NCBI GenBank assembly: GCA_028408915.1
Contig: JAOOLS010000005.1
Location: forward strand, 1 to 39,453
Length of the DNA stretch: 39,453 bases
DNA from: Prochlorococcus sp. AH-716-J09
Lineage (GTDB): Bacteria > Cyanobacteriota > Cyanobacteriia > PCC-6307 > Cyanobiaceae
Direction: 5' to 3'
Below the pieces are notes generated by a model. That model did no database searches and had not been told where the DNA came from. It saw only the letters and a list, made by a program, of their open reading frames with translations. Positions 31,635-39,453 of this stretch are shown one piece after another; within the stretch, counting starts at the first letter, position 1; each line of letters opens with the position of its first letter. A program made the translations under genes and the position numbers.

Positions 31635-32603
31635 CTGACAAGTATAACTTCTACTGCAAAACAGAAATCAGTTCAAAACGAAGAGGATTTGATTTCTGAA
31701 ATAAAGGAGCGTTGCAAAAAAGCTAATGCAATTATTCTTGCGCACTATTATCAAGCACCAGAGATTCAGGAAATTGCAGATTTTATTGGAGATTCATTAG
31801 ATCTATCTAGGAAAGCTGCAAATAATGACGCAGATATAATAATTTTTTGCGGTGTGCACTTTATGGCCGAAACTGCAAAAATACTTAGCCCTAATAAAAC
31901 AGTCCTATTACCAGATATTGACGCAGGATGCTCATTAGCAGACGATTGTCCTTCAGATAAATTTCAAAAATTCAGGGAAGAAAATCCAGATCACTATGTC
32001 GTAAGTTATATAAATTGCACTGCAGAAGTAAAAGCTCAAAGTGATCTGATATGTACAAGCAGTAATGCAGTCTCATTAATTAAAAAGATACCTGAAGATA
32101 AAAAGATAATATTTGCGCCAGATCAGAACCTTGGGAGATGGGTACAGAAAAATTCAGGAAGAGATCTTAAATTATGGCCTGGCAGCTGCATTGTTCATGA
32201 ATCATTTAGTGAAGAAGCACTTCTAAAATTAAAATATCAAAATCCAGGATCAAAAGTAATTGCTCATCCTGAATGTAGTCAAAATTTACTAATTCTCTCA
32301 GACTTTATTGGATCAACAAGTAAGCTGCTTGATTTCGTAAGTAAAGATCCATCTAAAACTTACATGGTACTAACTGAACCTGGAATAATTCATCAAATGA
32401 AAAAGAAAGAACCTAATAAAATTTTTATTGAAGTCCCAGATGTAGAAGGTTGTAAATGTAACGAGTGTCCATATATGAAATTAAATACTTTAGAAAAAAT
32501 TCTTGATTGTTTGAAAAATAATTCCCCGTCTATCCAACTAGACCCAGAAATAATAAGAAGAGCCTATGTGCCAATAAAGAGAATGCTGGATATGAGTAAT
32601 TAA
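31635..32603 (+). CDS. nadA: quinolinate synthase NadA
   Basis: Makes quinolinate for NAD synthesis from iminoaspartate and dihydroxyacetone phosphate, using a [4Fe-4S] cluster. Motifs: ILAHYYQAPEIQEIADF, GVHFMAETAKIL, DAGCSLADDCP, YINCTAEVKAQSD, and ligand cysteines in CPYMKL and near GC/CSLA. The reading frame extends 18 codons upstream of TTG 31689 to a CTG at 31635, with TATAAT just before it, and the extra residues resemble other picocyanobacterial NadA starts. I therefore take the CTG start. TTG 31689 remains possible. It overlaps the convergent protease gene by four bases. Confidence 0.9.
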   Translation: MTSITSTAKQKSVQNEEDLISEIKERCKKANAIILAHYYQAPEIQEIADFIGDSLDLSRKAANNDADIIIFCGVHFMAETAKILSPNKTVLLPDIDAGCSLADDCPSDKFQKFREENPDHYVVSYINCTAEVKAQSDLICTSSNAVSLIKKIPEDKKIIFAPDQNLGRWVQKNSGRDLKLWPGSCIVHESFSEEALLKLKYQNPGSKVIAHPECSQNLLILSDFIGSTSKLLDFVSKDPSKTYMVLTEPGIIHQMKKKEPNKIFIEVPDVEGCKCNECPYMKLNTLEKILDCLKNNSPSIQLDPEIIRRAYVPIKRMLDMSN

Positions 32604-33934
32604 TTTAATGAAAATACTTTATCTTCTTTATTAATTTTTAGGAATGCATTAAGGTTTGTGGTATCGGGCTTAAATTCGCTTATCTGATTCTTTCTATTAA
32701 TTATATTTATTAGCTCTTTTTCACCAGCTCTATATTGTTTATCTTTTCTAGTTCCTATCTCTCTTTGAAGTATTGGGTTTATATTCATTCTTACTTCTAT
32801 GTCTGGAATAATTCCAGATTTGTTTATATCAGTGCCGTTCGGAGTTAAATACTTAGCGACTGTAACAGTTAGACCTGAACCATCAACTAAAGTTCTCATG
32901 GATTGAACTAAACCTTTACCAAATGTTTTCTTCCCAACTAATTTTCCTCTTTTGTTATCCTTTATTGCACCAGAAACTATTTCACTAGCACTAGCAGAAC
33001 CCTCATTAACTAAGACAACTAAAGGCTTTTTTGTTAGAGCTTGACCGTTTCCTTTTTTTGTTTCTTTTAAACCATCTTTACTTACTGTACTTACTATTAC
33101 TCCTTTGTTAATAAAGTGCCTTGAGATATCAATGCTTGATTCTAATAAACCTCCAGGATTACTTCTCAAGTCAAGAACATATCCTGCTACTTTTTTTGTT
33201 TCTAAATCCTTAATAGCATCTCTAGTTTCTTTGGATGCATTTGCATTAAATTGTTTAATTCTTACATAGCCAATTGATAAGCCATTTTTGGTTTGATTGA
33301 CTTTACTTGATACAGATTTTATTTCAATTTTTTCTCTTGATAAAGTCTTAAAAAAGGATTGAGAACCTCTAAGAATTTCAAGCTTTACTTTAGTACCTCT
33401 TTGTCCTCTTATTAATTTCACGGCATCCTCAATATTCATACCTTCAGTAGAAATATCATCTATGGATAAAATTTTATCTCTAGCTTTAATTCCAGCATCA
33501 AATGCAGGGGTGCCCTCTATGGGAGAAATAATTATTAAATCATCAGATTCTTTATCTTTAACTATTTGGATACCAACTCCAGTTAATTCGCCAGAGGTAT
33601 CAATTCTCATTTGATTAAATTCCTTAGGTTCTAAAAATCTTGTATAAGAATCATCTAAATTAGAAAGCATATCTCTAATCGCATCATATGCTTCATTGCT
33701 GTCTGAATATGTTTTCGATAAAACTTCTTTTCTTAGATTAATCCAATTGGACTTTTGAAATTTGCCGTTTGAATCAAGAAAATCTCTATATACAATTTGC
33801 CAAACATGATCAATTACTTCTTTATAACTATTATTTAAAACTGTTGCCTCTGCAAAATTATTTAAAAATAACCCAGAAAAGGAAGTCGCAAACAGAAATA
33901 TATATTTTTTTTTAAGCAATTTTCTTATCTTCAA
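32600..33934 (-). CDS. C-terminal processing protease (CtpA family)
   Basis: 444 residues, TTG start, signal peptide at the N-terminus (LFATSFSGLFLNN). A PDZ domain at about 115-195 (GVGIQIVKDKE, RDKILSIDD) is followed by the peptidase S41 core with catalytic S315 in NEGSASASE and K340 in TFGKG, 25 residues apart as in CtpA. In cyanobacteria CtpA matures the D1 protein of photosystem II and other paralogues have periplasmic targets; which paralogue this is cannot be decided. Confidence 0.92.
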   Translation of the reverse strand: MKIRKLLKKKYIFLFATSFSGLFLNNFAEATVLNNSYKEVIDHVWQIVYRDFLDSNGKFQKSNWINLRKEVLSKTYSDSNEAYDAIRDMLSNLDDSYTRFLEPKEFNQMRIDTSGELTGVGIQIVKDKESDDLIIISPIEGTPAFDAGIKARDKILSIDDISTEGMNIEDAVKLIRGQRGTKVKLEILRGSQSFFKTLSREKIEIKSVSSKVNQTKNGLSIGYVRIKQFNANASKETRDAIKDLETKKVAGYVLDLRSNPGGLLESSIDISRHFINKGVIVSTVSKDGLKETKKGNGQALTKKPLVVLVNEGSASASEIVSGAIKDNKRGKLVGKKTFGKGLVQSMRTLVDGSGLTVTVAKYLTPNGTDINKSGIIPDIEVRMNINPILQREIGTRKDKQYRAGEKELINIINRKNQISEFKPDTTNLNAFLKINKEDKVFSLN

Positions 33935-33995
33935 ATAATTCGATATTTTTTATTATAAAAAGATTTTATTTATAATTCAAAAATTTGACAAATCC

Positions 33996-35213
33996 TTAAG
34001 GATCAATCCACTTCCCATCATCCTTAATAAGTTGGATTAAAGCATTAACACCCTCATCTTCAGGTACTCTTTTTATCTCATCTTTTCTTCTATATAAGGC
34101 AATAGTGCCTTTACCTTTTCCAACATAACCATAATCAGCATCTGCCATTTCTCCTGGCCCATTAACAATACATCCCATTATTGCTATATCTAGACCCGTC
34201 AAATGTGAGGTAGCGTTCCTAACTTTATCTACAACTTCTTCTAGATTGAAAAGTGTTCTACCACAACTGGGGCAACTGATGTATTCAACCATTGTTTTTC
34301 TTAATCCTAAAGATTGCAAAATTGAATAGCACACTGGTATTTCCTTTTCTGGAGCTTCTGTTAAGGAAACCCTGATGGTATCTCCTAATCCCTCTGCTAA
34401 AAGTGTTCCAATTCCAGCAGTACTTTTAATCCTTCCATAATCACCATCACCAGCTTCGGTTACACCTAGATGTAAGGGATAGTTATATCCTTCTGAGTCA
34501 AGCCTATCTGCAATCATTCTGTAAGCTGCCATCATGACCGGAGCCCTAGAAGCTTTCATAGAAATAATTATGTTATGAAAATCAAGCTCATCACAAATTT
34601 TGACGAACTCCATCGCAGATTCTGTCATTCCTAATGGCGTATCTCCATAAGTAAAAAGCATCCTCTCAGATAGAGAACCATGATTAACTCCAATCCTTAG
34701 AGCTTTGTTTTCAGCCTTTAAAACTTCAACTAAAGGGGTAAATCTTTTAAGTATTGTTTGCTTAATAGTTTCAAATTCCTCATCTGTATATTCAGTTCTT
34801 GTAGGGTCTGATTTTTCAAAAACAAACAATCCAGGATTAATTCTTACTTTATCAACATGTTTTGCAACTTCCATTGCAATTTTCATACCATTATGGTGAA
34901 CATCAGCCACCAAGGGGGTATTGATATTATTTTCTAGTAATTTTGCCTTTATATCTCCTACTGCTTTGGCATGTGCTAAGGAAGGGACAGTTAACCTTAC
35001 TATTTCACAACCCACATCATGAAGTCTTTTGATAGCTAAGTAAGCATTATCGACATCCATAGTATCTTCATTTATCATCGATTGAACTCTTACTGGATAA
35101 TCACTTCCAATAGCTATATCACCCACCATTACTGTTCTAGTTATCCTTCTCTCAATATGAGTTGAATATCTTTTGGAGAGACTATTAACCTCTCTAGATT
35201 GAGTTAATGACAT
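33996..35213 (-). CDS. ispG: 4-hydroxy-3-methylbut-2-enyl diphosphate synthase IspG
   Basis: 405 residues, MEP pathway of isoprenoid synthesis; [4Fe-4S] enzyme. The N-terminal TIM barrel carries [10 protein letters not shown] and LVADVHHNG, and the C-terminal cluster domain carries [11 protein letters not shown] and [10 protein letters not shown] with the three cysteine ligands. ATG start. It feeds carotenoid, quinone and chlorophyll side-chain synthesis. Followed 35 bp upstream (in the genome) by the uracil-DNA glycosylase-like gene on the same strand. Confidence 0.97.
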   Translation of the reverse strand: MSLTQSREVNSLSKRYSTHIERRITRTVMVGDIAIGSDYPVRVQSMINEDTMDVDNAYLAIKRLHDVGCEIVRLTVPSLAHAKAVGDIKAKLLENNINTPLVADVHHNGMKIAMEVAKHVDKVRINPGLFVFEKSDPTRTEYTDEEFETIKQTILKRFTPLVEVLKAENKALRIGVNHGSLSERMLFTYGDTPLGMTESAMEFVKICDELDFHNIIISMKASRAPVMMAAYRMIADRLDSEGYNYPLHLGVTEAGDGDYGRIKSTAGIGTLLAEGLGDTIRVSLTEAPEKEIPVCYSILQSLGLRKTMVEYISCPSCGRTLFNLEEVVDKVRNATSHLTGLDIAIMGCIVNGPGEMADADYGYVGKGKGTIALYRRKDEIKRVPEDEGVNALIQLIKDDGKWIDP

Positions 35214-35248
35214 TAAAATTCTTGATATTCAAAAAGGATTTCACTAAA

Positions 35249-35752
35249 TTATACGGCATATAGTTTACCACTTACATTCTCTAGGTCTTTCAAAGTTAGA
35301 TGGTAAGGTTTATTGATTTCTTTTGAAGGAAATCTCAACAAATAAGATGGATGAAAAATTACCATAATTTCTCTCCCATCTTTTTTAATCCATTGACCTC
35401 TTAAATTACTTATAGGATCTTTAACTTCTAAAATAGCTCTCATAGCAGTAGAACCAGTAAGTAATATAAACTTTGGATCGACTAACTTTATTTGCTGTAA
35501 TAACCAAGGTCTATGAATATTAATTTCTCTAGCGGTGGGTTTTCTATTATTTGGTGGACGACATTTAATTACATTACAAAAATAAACATCCTTTTTATAA
35601 TCAATTCCAGCTTGTATTAATAATTCGTTTAATAACTTACCAGATTTACCTACATAAGGTTTTCCTTCTAAATCTTCCTGGGCTCCAGGTGCCTCACCAA
35701 TTACTAACAAATCTGCAAATACACTTCCTCTCCCAATTACTAACCTTTTCAC
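35249..35752 (-). CDS. family-4-like uracil-DNA glycosylase lacking the N-terminal Fe-S cysteines
   Basis: 167 residues, GTG start. Motif A GEAPGAQED (19-27), GKPYVGKSGKLLN, NVIKCRPPNNR (60-70) and motif B HPSYLLR (134-140) are those of the Udg4/SPO1 polymerase-like family. Typical family-4 enzymes have a CxxC before the VIGRGS strand and a CRP further on; here the first pair is missing and the latter is HRP (H80), so the usual [4Fe-4S] centre cannot form. No upstream frame supplies the missing part. It may still remove uracil from DNA. Confidence 0.75.
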   Translation of the reverse strand: MKRLVIGRGSVFADLLVIGEAPGAQEDLEGKPYVGKSGKLLNELLIQAGIDYKKDVYFCNVIKCRPPNNRKPTAREINIHRPWLLQQIKLVDPKFILLTGSTAMRAILEVKDPISNLRGQWIKKDGREIMVIFHPSYLLRFPSKEINKPYHLTLKDLENVSGKLYAV

Positions 35753-35913
35753 CGAAAATAAAACTTTAAATATTTTTATCTTAAGAACTCAAAACATGAA
35801 AATAAAATAGATTAAGAAAATGAACTAAATTAAACCATAGTGTGATAGTTTTATTTATTCTTAATTTATGCATTTGTCATTATTAAAAGTCATATTTGAA
35901 AAGTCATAAGTCA

Positions 35914-37092
35914 ATGAGTCAAGTTAATTTATCTGATCGGGCACTTTCAATTGAGCCTTCTCTTACATTGCAGATAAGTGCTAAAGCAAATCAATTATCC
36001 GCAGAAGGAGTAGATATTTGCAATTTAAGTGCAGGTGAACCTGATTTTGATGCCCCAAAAGAAGTTATTGAGGCTACAAGTAAAGCTATATTTGATGGAT
36101 TTACAAAGTACGGGCCCGCGGCGGGGAATTTAGATCTCCGAAAAGCAATTGCAAATAAACTTCAAATTCAAAACGATTTAAATTATGAATTTAAAAATGT
36201 AATGGTCACAAATGGTGCTAAGCAAGCAATATATAATCTTTTCCAAGTATTGTTAAATACTGGAGACGAAGTTATTATTCCCTCTCCATATTGGTTAAGT
36301 TATCCCCAGATGGTTAGATTGGCTGGCGGTAAGCCAATTTTTACAAATTCTACTGCAGAAGATGGGTTCAAAATAAATATTAAAGATTTGAGGTCTAAAG
36401 TCTCTACAAAAACTAAATTTATAATTATTAATTCTCCCAATAACCCTACTGGAAGAGTTATGTCAAAGGAAGAATTATTACAAATTGCCGATTTAGCCAG
36501 AGAAAATCCAAATATCAATATTCTATCTGATGAGATTTACGAACTAATCCTTAAAAAAGAATTTGAACACTACAGTTTATCTTCATTAGCAAATGACTTA
36601 AAAGATAGGATTTTTATAATAAATGGCTTTGCTAAAGGATGGGCTATGACTGGCTGGAGGATAGGTTATTTAGTAGGTCCCAAAGATGTAATCAAAGCAT
36701 CCTCAGCATTACAAAGTCAAAGTACAAGTAATGTTTGCTCTTTCGTTCAAAAAGGTGCTTTAGAGGCTTTAAAAATTAATAATGATTTTTTTTCAATGAT
36801 AAATAGCCATTATGATCAAAGAAGAAGTCTTCTCTATGAGGGCCTTAAGAGTATAAATGGTATTTATATTAAAGAACCTAATGGAGCATTTTACGCATTT
36901 CCAAAATTACCTAACTCTTCAATTACTTCCGTTGATTTCTGCAACAAAGCTCTTCAAGATTATGGCTTAGTTGTTGTACCTGGAAAAGCTTTTGGGGCTG
37001 ACGAATGTATAAGAATTTCTTGTGCCGCTTCAGAGATTAAAATAAAAGATGGACTACAAAGGCTTGAAAAAGCAATTTCTGAATATTATTGA
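35914..37092 (+). CDS. aspartate-type aminotransferase (class I, PLP)
   Basis: About 392 residues. I choose ATG 35914 over the TTG six codons upstream. Motifs: NLSAGEPDFDAP, TKYGPAAGNLDLRKAIA, INSPNNPTGRVM, LSDEIYE, and the PLP lysine in NGFAKGWAMTGWRIG. The C-terminal RISCAAS binds the substrate carboxylate. Class I aspartate or aromatic aminotransferase, probably the main aspartate aminotransferase. It is separated from phnD by 12 bp, with AAAGGA before that gene, so it may be co-transcribed. Confidence 0.92.
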   Translation: MSQVNLSDRALSIEPSLTLQISAKANQLSAEGVDICNLSAGEPDFDAPKEVIEATSKAIFDGFTKYGPAAGNLDLRKAIANKLQIQNDLNYEFKNVMVTNGAKQAIYNLFQVLLNTGDEVIIPSPYWLSYPQMVRLAGGKPIFTNSTAEDGFKINIKDLRSKVSTKTKFIIINSPNNPTGRVMSKEELLQIADLARENPNINILSDEIYELILKKEFEHYSLSSLANDLKDRIFIINGFAKGWAMTGWRIGYLVGPKDVIKASSALQSQSTSNVCSFVQKGALEALKINNDFFSMINSHYDQRRSLLYEGLKSINGIYIKEPNGAFYAFPKLPNSSITSVDFCNKALQDYGLVVVPGKAFGADECIRISCAASEIKIKDGLQRLEKAISEYY

Positions 37093-37104
37093 TGAAAGGA
37101 AATT

Positions 37105-37998
37105 ATGATTAATTTAAAAAATTTCTTACTAAGTTCTTCTATATTATTTTCTATTTTTTCATCACCTTTATTGTCAAATCCCAAAGTTTTAAAAGTTGGA
37201 GCAATACCTGATCAAAACCAAGATATTTTGGACAAAAGATTTAATTTATTTTCAAAAGAATTGTCCAAACAACTTGATGTAGAAGTTAAATACATTCCTG
37301 TTATTAATTATGTTGCAGCAGTAACTGGATTTAGAACTAAAGATTTAGATTTGGTTTGGTTTGGAGGTTTATCAGGAGTTCAAGCAAGATTACAAACACC
37401 TAATTCAATTGTCATAGCTCAAAGAGATATCGATAAGGAATTTAAAAGTGTTTTTATAGTAAACAAAAATTTAGAACTTAACTCGATTTCAAACATTAAA
37501 GGACTTAAAAAACTACAGAATTTCAGATTTACTTTTGGCTCTGAAAACTCAACTTCTGGAAGATTAATGCCAGAATATTTTTTAAATCAAGCAGGGGTAG
37601 AAATTAAACATTTTAAAGGGAAAAAAGCAGGTTTTAGTGGGAGTCATGATGCCACTATAGCTTTAGTTAATAGTGGGGCATTTGATGCTGGAGCTTTAAA
37701 TAAACAGGTTTGGGAAAACAATCTTAAAAATAATCCCAAAAGAACAAGTAATTTAGAATTATTCTGGATCACACCAGAATATGTTGACTATCATTGGGTA
37801 GCTCAAGGTAATCTTGAAAATAGATTCGGTGAAGGGTTTACAAAAGAACTTAAATCAGTAATTCTAAATTTAGATATAAATCAAGAATCACATAAAAAGA
37901 TTTTAGATATGTTCAATGCAAAAAGATTTATAAATGCAGAAGCAAAACAGTATAAAAATATAGAGGAAATAGGAAGGAAATTAAATAAAATTAGATGA
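37105..37998 (+). CDS. phnD: phosphonate/phosphite-binding protein PhnD
   Basis: 297 residues with a signal peptide (FLLSSSILFSIFSSPLLS). Periplasmic-binding fold of the PhnD type: VGAIPDQNQD, FRTKDLDLVWFGGLSGVQAR, FGSENSTSGRLMPEYF and GSHDATIALVNSGAFDAGAL. Picocyanobacteria have two PhnD types, one reported to favour phosphite and one methylphosphonate; the ligand here cannot be read by eye. The stop overlaps the phnC ATG by four bases. Confidence 0.92.
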   Translation: MINLKNFLLSSSILFSIFSSPLLSNPKVLKVGAIPDQNQDILDKRFNLFSKELSKQLDVEVKYIPVINYVAAVTGFRTKDLDLVWFGGLSGVQARLQTPNSIVIAQRDIDKEFKSVFIVNKNLELNSISNIKGLKKLQNFRFTFGSENSTSGRLMPEYFLNQAGVEIKHFKGKKAGFSGSHDATIALVNSGAFDAGALNKQVWENNLKNNPKRTSNLELFWITPEYVDYHWVAQGNLENRFGEGFTKELKSVILNLDINQESHKKILDMFNAKRFINAEAKQYKNIEEIGRKLNKIR

Positions 37999-38735
37999 AT
38001 AATACTCTCTTAGAATTAAAAAATATATCTTATAAATACAAAAATAATCTGATTCTAAATAGAGTAAATTTAAAAATAAATTTAGGGGAGAAAATTGCAC
38101 TTTTAGGTAAAAGCGGTTCAGGAAAAACTACACTTATATCCGTTCTTAATGGCACTATAAAGCCAACTCATGGTGAGGTTAAATTATTCAATAAAAGTTT
38201 CGAGGAATTAGATAGAAAGCATAAAAGTAAGATAACAACTATTTGGCAAGATTTAAGATTAATAGAAGATCTCTCTGCAGAACAAAATGTTAATTGTGGA
38301 CTACTAGCAGAAAATAATTTTTATTTCGCTTTTAAAAATTTGCTAAATATAAGTTCTTTTAAGAAGGCGCATAAATATATGCAGTTATGTAGACTTCATA
38401 ACTCTGTTTACGACAAAAAAATCAGAAAACTATCTGGAGGACAAAAACAAAGGGTTGCTATAGCTAGATCATTAATTCAAGGATCAAATTTATTACTTGC
38501 AGATGAGCCTTTTAATAATTTAGATCCCAAATTAATAACAATAATTAAAAACCTGCTGCTAGAAAATGTAGATAAAAATAGTTCAAAAAAATCCCCAAAG
38601 ACCGCATTAGTTGCATTACATAGATTAGATTTATTGAAAGATTTCGATAAAGTTATTGGAATAAGGGATGGTAAAATTTTTTTTAATATCAAAAGAAATA
38701 ACTTAAAGAAGATTCATTTAGACAAAATATATTAA
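37995..38735 (+). CDS. phnC: phosphonate/phosphite ABC transporter ATPase PhnC
   Basis: 246 residues. Walker A GKSGSGKTT (38-46), Q-loop TIWQDLRL, signature LSGGQKQRVAIARSL, Walker B LLLADEPFNNLDP and H-loop ALHRLDLL. Overlaps phnD by ATGA. Powers uptake through PhnE. Nearest relatives by eye are PhnC and not MetN- or GlnQ-type ATPases, given the phnD and phnE neighbours. Confidence 0.92.
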   Translation: MNNTLLELKNISYKYKNNLILNRVNLKINLGEKIALLGKSGSGKTTLISVLNGTIKPTHGEVKLFNKSFEELDRKHKSKITTIWQDLRLIEDLSAEQNVNCGLLAENNFYFAFKNLLNISSFKKAHKYMQLCRLHNSVYDKKIRKLSGGQKQRVAIARSLIQGSNLLLADEPFNNLDPKLITIIKNLLLENVDKNSSKKSPKTALVALHRLDLLKDFDKVIGIRDGKIFFNIKRNNLKKIHLDKIY

Positions 38736-38739
38736 TTAG

Positions 38740-39453
38740 TTGAATAAATTAAAATTAAACCATATCTCATTAACTTTTCTTCCAATTTTGGTATGCATAC
38801 CCATAGGGTATCAATTAATAAAAAATATTCATTTTGGAGGATTTAAATTATTCCAAGAATTCTTAATTTCTGCATTTAATCCCAAAATCGATAATGAAAT
38901 TATTATTACAGTAATTAATCGATTAAATGAAACTATCTTAATTGGTTTTTTTAGTTGGTTAGTAAGTATTATTTTTGGAGCAATTTTTGGAATAATATCC
39001 TCAAATATTTTTTATAAAATCTTTAATATTCCAAATTTTTTCTACCGCATAATAAGGTTTTTTCTAACAATAATAAGATCTATTCATGAACTAGTTTGGG
39101 GAATAGTATTAATGCAAATATATGGAATAAATTTTTCAATAGGAATAATAGCTATATGTTTACCTTATATTGCTGTAAATTCAAAAGTTTTCGCTGAACA
39201 ATTAGAAACTATTGACTACAAAAGTTTTGAATCTATAAATCAAATAAATGCACCTAAATTTTCTTCTTTACTAACTTTAATATGGAATCCAATAATAAAT
39301 ACATTTAAAAACTTTGGTTTATATCGATTAGAGTGTTCCATAAGAAGTACGGTAATTTTAGGACTTTTTGGGATTGGAGGAATAGGTACCAGTATTTTTT
39401 TATCTTTCCAATCTTTGAATTTTAGAGAGTTATGGACTTATTTATGGTCCTTA
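38740..39453 (+). CDS. phnE: phosphonate/phosphite ABC transporter permease PhnE, 3' end outside window
   Basis: Starts at TTG 38740, directly after a stop codon in the same frame, 4 bp after phnC. 238 codons are visible and the frame is still open. About five hydrophobic segments. The last visible part has the PhnE-type EAA loop region (YRLECSIRSTVILGLFGIGGIG), placed as in PhnE. Forms the membrane channel for PhnD-delivered substrate. Confidence 0.85.
   Translation, partial: MNKLKLNHISLTFLPILVCIPIGYQLIKNIHFGGFKLFQEFLISAFNPKIDNEIIITVINRLNETILIGFFSWLVSIIFGAIFGIISSNIFYKIFNIPNFFYRIIRFFLTIIRSIHELVWGIVLMQIYGINFSIGIIAICLPYIAVNSKVFAEQLETIDYKSFESINQINAPKFSSLLTLIWNPIINTFKNFGLYRLECSIRSTVILGLFGIGGIGTSIFLSFQSLNFRELWTYLWSL

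Overview
The window looks like chromosomal DNA from a high-light-adapted Prochlorococcus (marine picocyanobacterium). This is inferred from the very low GC, the tight gene packing with many overlapping starts and stops, a small high-light-inducible (Hli) protein, DUF1651 proteins, a belt of tiny membrane peptides, and the phosphate and phosphonate/phosphite uptake genes. No rRNA, tRNA, insertion sequence or CRISPR array was recognised.

Layout. (1) 1-6129: the end of an unknown membrane-anchored protein, then four tightly coupled plus-strand genes: an MBL-fold exonuclease, an ATP-dependent DNA ligase, a DEXH helicase of the Lhr type and a PdeM-type phosphoesterase. This is the known ligase-associated DNA damage response cassette. 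(2) 6.3-11.1 kb: small unknown genes, then the minus-strand pstS-pstC-pstA-pstB phosphate ABC transporter operon, with a stem-loop between pstS and pstC. (3) 11.2-14.6 kb: an LptA-like protein, a c6-type cytochrome, a TrkA-type K+ channel, a DUF1499 protein and small unknown proteins, mostly minus strand. (4) About 14.8-25.8 kb: an accessory-looking belt of roughly forty small genes of 16-105 codons, many with one membrane helix. Only a few larger proteins interrupt it: a short-chain dehydrogenase and a stand-alone adenylation domain of an NAD+-dependent DNA ligase. Near 16.35-16.46 kb five DnaA-box-like sites cluster in a gene-free gap, close to where gene orientation changes from mostly minus to mostly plus. 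The belt also holds two DUF1651 paralogues with near-identical promoters, and two genes apparently broken by one-base shifts.

(5) 25.75-26.3 kb: an unusually GC-rich, highly structured non-coding stretch with four 26-27 bp tandem repeats, a strong terminator and, directly downstream of purK on the same strand, a long imperfect hairpin that may be 6S RNA. (6) 26.3-37.1 kb: ordinary core genes: purK, aroB, a MidA-type methyltransferase, a TPM/Psb32-type protein, a metallophosphoesterase, nadA, a C-terminal processing protease, ispG, a short family-4-like uracil-DNA glycosylase and an aspartate-type aminotransferase. (7) 37.1 kb to the end: phnD-phnC-phnE, an ABC importer for phosphonate or phosphite; phnE runs off the window.

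Together the window pairs two phosphorus-scavenging importers and a DNA repair cassette with a small-protein belt. The points most worth testing are the DnaA-box cluster, the structured repeat region beside purK, the mini NAD+-ligase and the shared DUF1651 promoters.
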